Source of the DNA: Coriaria nepalensis
Lineage: Eukaryota > Streptophyta > Magnoliopsida > Cucurbitales > Coriariaceae
Assembly: GCA_027186245.1 (NCBI GenBank)
Contig: CP114483.1
Location: 29,952,642 to 30,016,641, forward strand
Direction of reading: 5' to 3'
DNA: 64,000 nt
The notes under the pieces are model-generated. The model saw only the letters and a program-made list of their open reading frames with translations, had not been told where the DNA came from and ran no database searches. The translations under genes were made by a program, and so were the position numbers. Shown here in pieces: positions 61,671 to 64,000 of this stretch (the stretch's first letter is position 1; each line of letters opens with the position of its first letter).

Positions 61671-62085
61671 GAATCTAATAATCTAAATATGATTTTTATA
61701 CAATTAGTATACAAATTGTACTAGAATCAAGATACATATTAAACAATTATTAAAGAAAACATACCTAACTTCTTCATAGATTATATAACAACTCTTGATC
61801 CGAACTCGTGTAACAAATCACTCAGGTTTAGGCATTCCTCTCTATCCTGACAAAACTTTGAAAGATGTCTCTAAAGTTATCAGCAGAGATGAGACATTTT
61901 CAATTTATAAACGTTAAAGTGGGCCCTCTCATTATGGGCCACCATTCAACACGAGCCTACACTATTGCCAACCACATAACTGTATTAGGCCTATAAGCCT
62001 ATCCTCTAACCCGTTCATATTAAACAGTCCATTTTTAAAATCGAAATACTAACTTAATTATAAGCCATATTAAGATTATTGTAAC
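61671..62085 (-). repeat. possible LTR with adjoining primer site, minus strand
   Basis: On the minus strand the block starts TGTTACAATAATC (62085), has a TATA-like TTATAAATTG at about 61905, and is followed by TGGTATCAGTCC at about 61657-61668, close to the initiator-Met primer site. A solo or truncated Copia-type LTR fits. No second LTR or target duplication was found. Confidence 0.4.
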
Positions 62086-63664
62086 ATTCACCTCATCCGC
62101 TATTCTTTCCAAGTGGTTGCGGTGCTATATCTCACGTACATGATGTCAAACTCGGGTATTTTTTCGAACTCACAAACATTTTTGGGTTGCAATTAATTTG
62201 TTGTCAGAAATGGTACAATGTTACCAACCTAATCAAGTTGTTGTTAGAAATGATACAACGTTACCAATTAGAAGTGAGATTTGGTGCTTACAGGAGGGGA
62301 GGCATACTTACTCATGCTTATAGAATATTTGTGAATGTTCGATGGAGATCCACAGTTTAAAATGCATCCGTGTCTCATTTCACCTTAATTACTCTATACA
62401 TATGTGCAACTTAATATTTTAGTTTTACTTCTTTTTCCTCCCGAATGTTTCCCTCTCTTTATTTTTCTTTCTTTAATTTCCTGAAGTCTATACAACTTAA
62501 TATTCTTCTTTCTTTATTTTTCTCTCTTTAATATTTCCCATTTTCCTTGTCCTTCACCCTCTTTCAATTGTCCCTTTATTTTTTCCTAGGTTTCACAGTT
62601 TCTTTTTTTCTTCTCACCCTTCTTCCTTTCTAATTCCTTCAATTCTCTTCATCACCCTTCCTCTCAATAAACTTTTGTTACAATAAACTATTCTATATAA
62701 ATATGAGATTAATATATTTTTACATATAAACTAAGGTACATATACTATATTATGTGAAAACAATTTAGACATTGTTTCTAAAATTTTTTTACGAGTTTAT
62801 TATGATTCTATTTGATATATTTATAAGTCATAAATGTTAGTATATTAATAAGTTATAACTTTTAGTCTAACACTCTTATTTATTTTCTCCTTACATAACA
62901 GTCTTACACTCTCATTTATTATCTTATAAGTACTGCCCTCCCTTCCCTCTCAAGTCTCACCGATCATCAACATCTAAGACACTCTCATTTTCATATTTAA
63001 TATGTTTACTATTTAGTATTTTAACTTGTTAAATATAGGAAATTGATGATACGGGTCATCAACATCTAAGACATGTTATTTGAAACAACTTTGCTAAATT
63101 ATTTTAAACCTCAACCAGGAAACTAGAGCAACACAATAACTATCATAATGTCTTATGTGGAGTAAAATTTTGGATGGAAGTCTTCAAAATAAAAGTTATC
63201 ATTTACACTAACATCTTCTAAAATACTAATTAATTATAGATTCATTTATAGAATATAATTAAATAATATCATAATTAGTAATTATTAAATAAATGGAAAC
63301 ATATTTATTTCAATTTGCAGACTACCTCGCTTATTTCTCCATTCGAAAATCAACACCAAACTCAAATAAAAATTTAAAACTTTAAATATAAAATAATAAT
63401 GAAGAAATAGACAAAGCACTTGTATGATAAACATGAAAAAATAGTAAATAAAAGAGTGTGAGGAATCATCTTCCAAAACCGTTGGCCTGTGGGGGCCATG
63501 CAGCGCGCCCACAGTCATAGAACAAAACCAGAAACCTTCCTGGTTTTCCCATAATCCCGGTTTTTGAAACCACTACGACTTCCCGGAAACAAGGAGCTAT
63601 TTATTTGTTTTTGTTTTTGTTTTTTTTTTAACTTATCATGTTCTTGTTTCTTTCCAAAAACCAG
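62086..63664. other. intergenic with a long polypyrimidine tract
   Basis: 62425-62670 is almost all C and T on the plus strand. The rest is AT-rich. At 63480-63600 a GC-rich patch (ggccatgcagcgcgcccacag) precedes the STY-like exon. No exon of that gene is recognised here. Confidence 0.4.
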
Positions 63665-64000
63665 GTGGAGGCGTCAAGAAGCTCATGGTTTTCCACCATA
63701 GAAGGCTATTCGCTGGATGTTTTTGTAGTTGATGGTTGGGCAATTGAGGTGAGATTATTACCACTTTCTGATCTTTTATTTTATTTTTCTAGTTGGCATG
63801 TAACCCTTGTTGGATTATTTGGTGGAAACAGTCAAGAAGTCTCTAAAATGGATGCTCTTATTTTCCGTTCAGCTCAATCTAATGTGATTTACTTGCAAAC
63901 ATTATTGAAATTTATAGGAGACTATGGAGCTAAGAGATGTGCTGGTAAAAGAGATACTAGAGATTGAGGTACTCCTGATTCCTGTTCATGCTGGTTACAG
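63665..64000 (+). CDS. ACT-domain exons of a STY46/STY8-type protein kinase, partial
   Basis: In Arabidopsis STY8/STY17/STY46 are cytosolic Ser/Thr/Tyr kinases that phosphorylate plastid transit peptides; an ACT domain precedes the kinase. Two exons are visible: 63665-63748 (FSTIEGYSLDVFVVDGWAIE) and 63918-63968 (ETMELRDVLVKEILEIE), joined GAG|GTGAGA...ATAG|GAG in phase 0. This joined block matches the middle of the ACT domain and the helix after it; the next donor GTACTC is at 63969. The kinase would lie beyond the window. The start of the first exon (VEASRSSW) differs from the usual QEAHAFST, and I see no exon for the first part of the ACT domain upstream. It may be a real gene with a distant first exon or a duplicated fragment. 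Confidence 0.6.

Noticed and set aside
1..64000. CRISPR arrays, operons or bacterial-type systems
   Set aside because: The DNA is plant nuclear sequence; no spaced identical short repeats and no polycistronic gene order were seen.

Overview
This window is nuclear DNA of a flowering plant, almost certainly a eudicot. The genes are split by short AT-rich introns with GT-AG borders. The proteins match plant families (an ARI1/ARI2-type ariadne ligase, UPF0496, an FQR1-like quinone reductase, a GBF-type bZIP, STY-type ACT domain). A plant-type U2 snRNA promoter is present, and the spaces between genes hold decayed Copia, Gypsy, hAT and pararetrovirus relics. I cannot name the species.

Layout: 0.8-5 kb holds LTR-retrotransposon relics. 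5.7-10.2 kb (-) is a complete 7-exon ARI1/ARI2-type RBR E3 ubiquitin ligase with a fold-back MITE in its sixth intron. 11.0 kb (+) is tRNA-Asn(GUU). 11.5-13.5 kb (-) is a decayed copy of the chloroplast cytochrome c assembly gene CCS1. 14.0-14.65 kb is a quasi-tandem repeat and 15.6 kb a tRNA-derived SINE. 16.2-17.3 kb (-) is an intronless UPF0496 gene. 20.1-20.9 kb is a small hAT element with a perfect 8-bp target duplication. 21.1-25.8 kb (-) is a complete 13-exon OST48/DGL1 gene with one GC-AG intron. 26-28 kb (+) is a decayed Myb/SANT-like gene with its own leader. 28.5-32.3 kb (-) is a broken endogenous pararetrovirus with its promoter. 34.9-38.8 kb (+) is the NEDD8/RUB-conjugating enzyme RCE1 with a 1.5 kb leader intron. 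39.4-40.6 kb (-) is an FQR1-like quinone reductase. 40.8-46.2 kb (-) is a decayed hAT transposon of the RICESLEEPER type. 47.1-47.3 kb (-) is a U2 snRNA gene with USE, TATA and 3' box. 48.8-50.5 kb (+) is a PI-PLC X-domain protein. 52.1-54.6 kb (+) is a GBF-like bZIP factor. 54.8-55.3 kb (-) is a PPR E-domain fragment. 55.7-60.3 kb is a Copia 5' end facing a Gypsy relic. The right edge carries exons of a STY46/STY8-type ACT-domain gene that runs out of the window.

The genes do not form a pathway; they are ordinary independent eukaryotic loci. Shared themes are ubiquitin-like conjugation (ARI ligase and RCE1) and secretory-pathway glycosylation (OST48). In biochemistry RBR ligases of the ariadne class work with neddylated cullins and RCE1 charges NEDD8/RUB, but their closeness here is most likely chance.

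Gene models were built by hand from splice signals and family knowledge. For ARI, OST48, RCE1, FQR1-like, PLC-X and bZIP the exon lengths sum to a multiple of three with no internal stop, which is strong support. I found no clearly novel biological system. The most interesting points are the ARI C-terminal splice choice, the promoter-bearing pararetrovirus relic, the CCS1 pseudogene and the two well-bounded small DNA elements.
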